Shown: one piece after another, positions 13,049 to 13,365 of the stretch
Layout of the letters: the number at the start of each line of letters is the position of its first letter
Numbering within the stretch: position 1 is the first letter of the stretch
Assembly (NCBI GenBank): GCA_014360855.1
Contig: JACIWP010000056.1
Span: 1-13,365, forward strand
Source of the DNA: Anaerolineae bacterium
GTDB lineage: Bacteria; Chloroflexota; Anaerolineae; JACIWP01
Direction: 5' to 3'
DNA length: 13,365 nucleotides
Position numbers and translations under genes: made by a program
Notes under the pieces: generated by a model
The model's database searches: none
Seen by the model: the letters and a program-made list of their open reading frames with translations, nothing else
What the model was told of the DNA's origin: nothing

Positions 13049-13365
13049 TTACGATGATGCCCGCGGCCCAATGGGCTCCACGTTCATCCACGGCACGAAG
13101 ACGGTCTCGTGATGGTCCAGCTCCACCATCACCCCTTCATACAGCACGCCGGCTTCCACCCGACGCGGCGTGCTCAGCACCTCGAGGATATGCCCCACCG
13201 CGCCCAGCCGGGGATACCCGATGATGCGCACTTTCTGGCCGACCTTCAGCGGCGCCGGCTTTTCCGGCGGCGGAGGAGGCTCGTCCAGGGAGTCCGGCAG
13301 GAAGACCTCTGGCCCTTGGTCCCCTCCGTCCGTGAAAATGGTTACATCCCGCCCATGATGGTTCC
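13049..13365 (-). CDS. Unidentified protein, C-terminal 105 codons with KOW/SH3-like module
   Basis: The frame is open from the window edge (13365) to a TAA at 13049, so only the 3' part is present; an in-frame GTG at 13231 is not needed as a start. The visible part begins with NHHGRDVTIFTDGGDQ, then an acidic stretch, a poly-Pro hinge (DEPPPPPEKPAP), and a C-terminal module VGQKVRIIGYPRLGAVGHI...VELDHHETVFVPWMNVEPIG. That module has the spacing of a KOW or SH3-like barrel: a VGxxVRI strand, a GxxGxI turn, then a VxVPxxNxE strand. Such modules bind RNA or protein; the function of this protein is unknown. Codon use and GC resemble the neighbours. It is probably cotranscribed with the small membrane-anchored protein 36 bases downstream. 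Confidence 0.7.
   Translation of the reverse strand, partial: NHHGRDVTIFTDGGDQGPEVFLPDSLDEPPPPPEKPAPLKVGQKVRIIGYPRLGAVGHILEVLSTPRRVEAGVLYEGVMVELDHHETVFVPWMNVEPIGPRASS

Noticed and set aside
11159..13057. 632-codon open frame on the plus strand
   Set aside because: It runs antisense through the ATPase gene, its promoter, two hairpins and the small membrane protein gene. Its predicted protein has no recognisable motif and is rich in His, Gln and Arg, typical of antisense frames in GC-rich DNA.
1..13365. Mobile elements, CRISPR arrays, tRNA or rRNA genes
   Set aside because: I saw no transposase motifs, terminal repeats, regularly spaced direct repeats, or tRNA-like cloverleaf sequences on either strand.

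Overview
The window is a GC-rich bacterial segment in which every supported gene lies on the minus strand. Read in the direction of transcription it runs from position 13365 down to 1. Several traits suggest a Chloroflexota-like (possibly Anaerolineae) genome: a Thr/Pro-rich low-complexity linker of the ATPTPTATAT / PTPRPTNTP type in a small membrane protein, an animal-type PurE without PurK, and a PurL with fused PurS-like domains. This is an inference from style and domain architecture; there is no rRNA or other marker in the window.

Region 13365-12430 holds the 3' end of an unidentified gene with a KOW/SH3-like C-terminal module. It is followed by a small protein with an N-terminal membrane anchor, a Thr/Pro-rich linker and a C-terminal PPQTG-hydrophobic-Arg tail resembling a sortase signal. 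Two strong hairpins (12509-12536 and 12456-12490) follow; the second looks like the terminator of this unit.

Region 12428-10645 is a two-gene unit with its own near-consensus promoter (TAGACA-16-TATAAT with an extended -10 TGG). The first gene is an AAA+ ATPase carrying an N-terminal winged-helix-like region. The second is a 129-residue protein of unknown function made of two ungapped 52-residue repeats, each ending in a Cys-Gln-Leu-Gly-x-Phe motif.

Region 10624-1 is a nine-gene de novo purine operon in the order purL, purQ, purB, purC, purE, purF, purD, purM, purN (purN runs off the window). Inside the cluster spacing ranges from 11 bases of overlap to 55 bases of gap, so it probably yields one polycistronic, translationally coupled mRNA. 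A good sigma-70-type promoter (TTGACG-17-TACACT) precedes purL. An intrinsic terminator hairpin lies between that promoter and purL, so the operon leader looks like a transcription attenuator. A 10-codon mini-ORF (MIAGNEGQLL) ends in the terminator loop.

Together the pathway genes cover these steps: PurN (GAR to FGAR), PurL with embedded PurS-like domains plus PurQ (FGAR to FGAM), PurM (FGAM to AIR), class II-type PurE (AIR plus CO2 to CAIR, needing no PurK), PurC (CAIR to SAICAR) and PurB (SAICAR to AICAR, and adenylosuccinate to AMP). PurF makes phosphoribosylamine and PurD makes GAR. PurH (last two steps to IMP) and PurK are not in the window. The palindrome GCCGGC is strikingly over-represented throughout.
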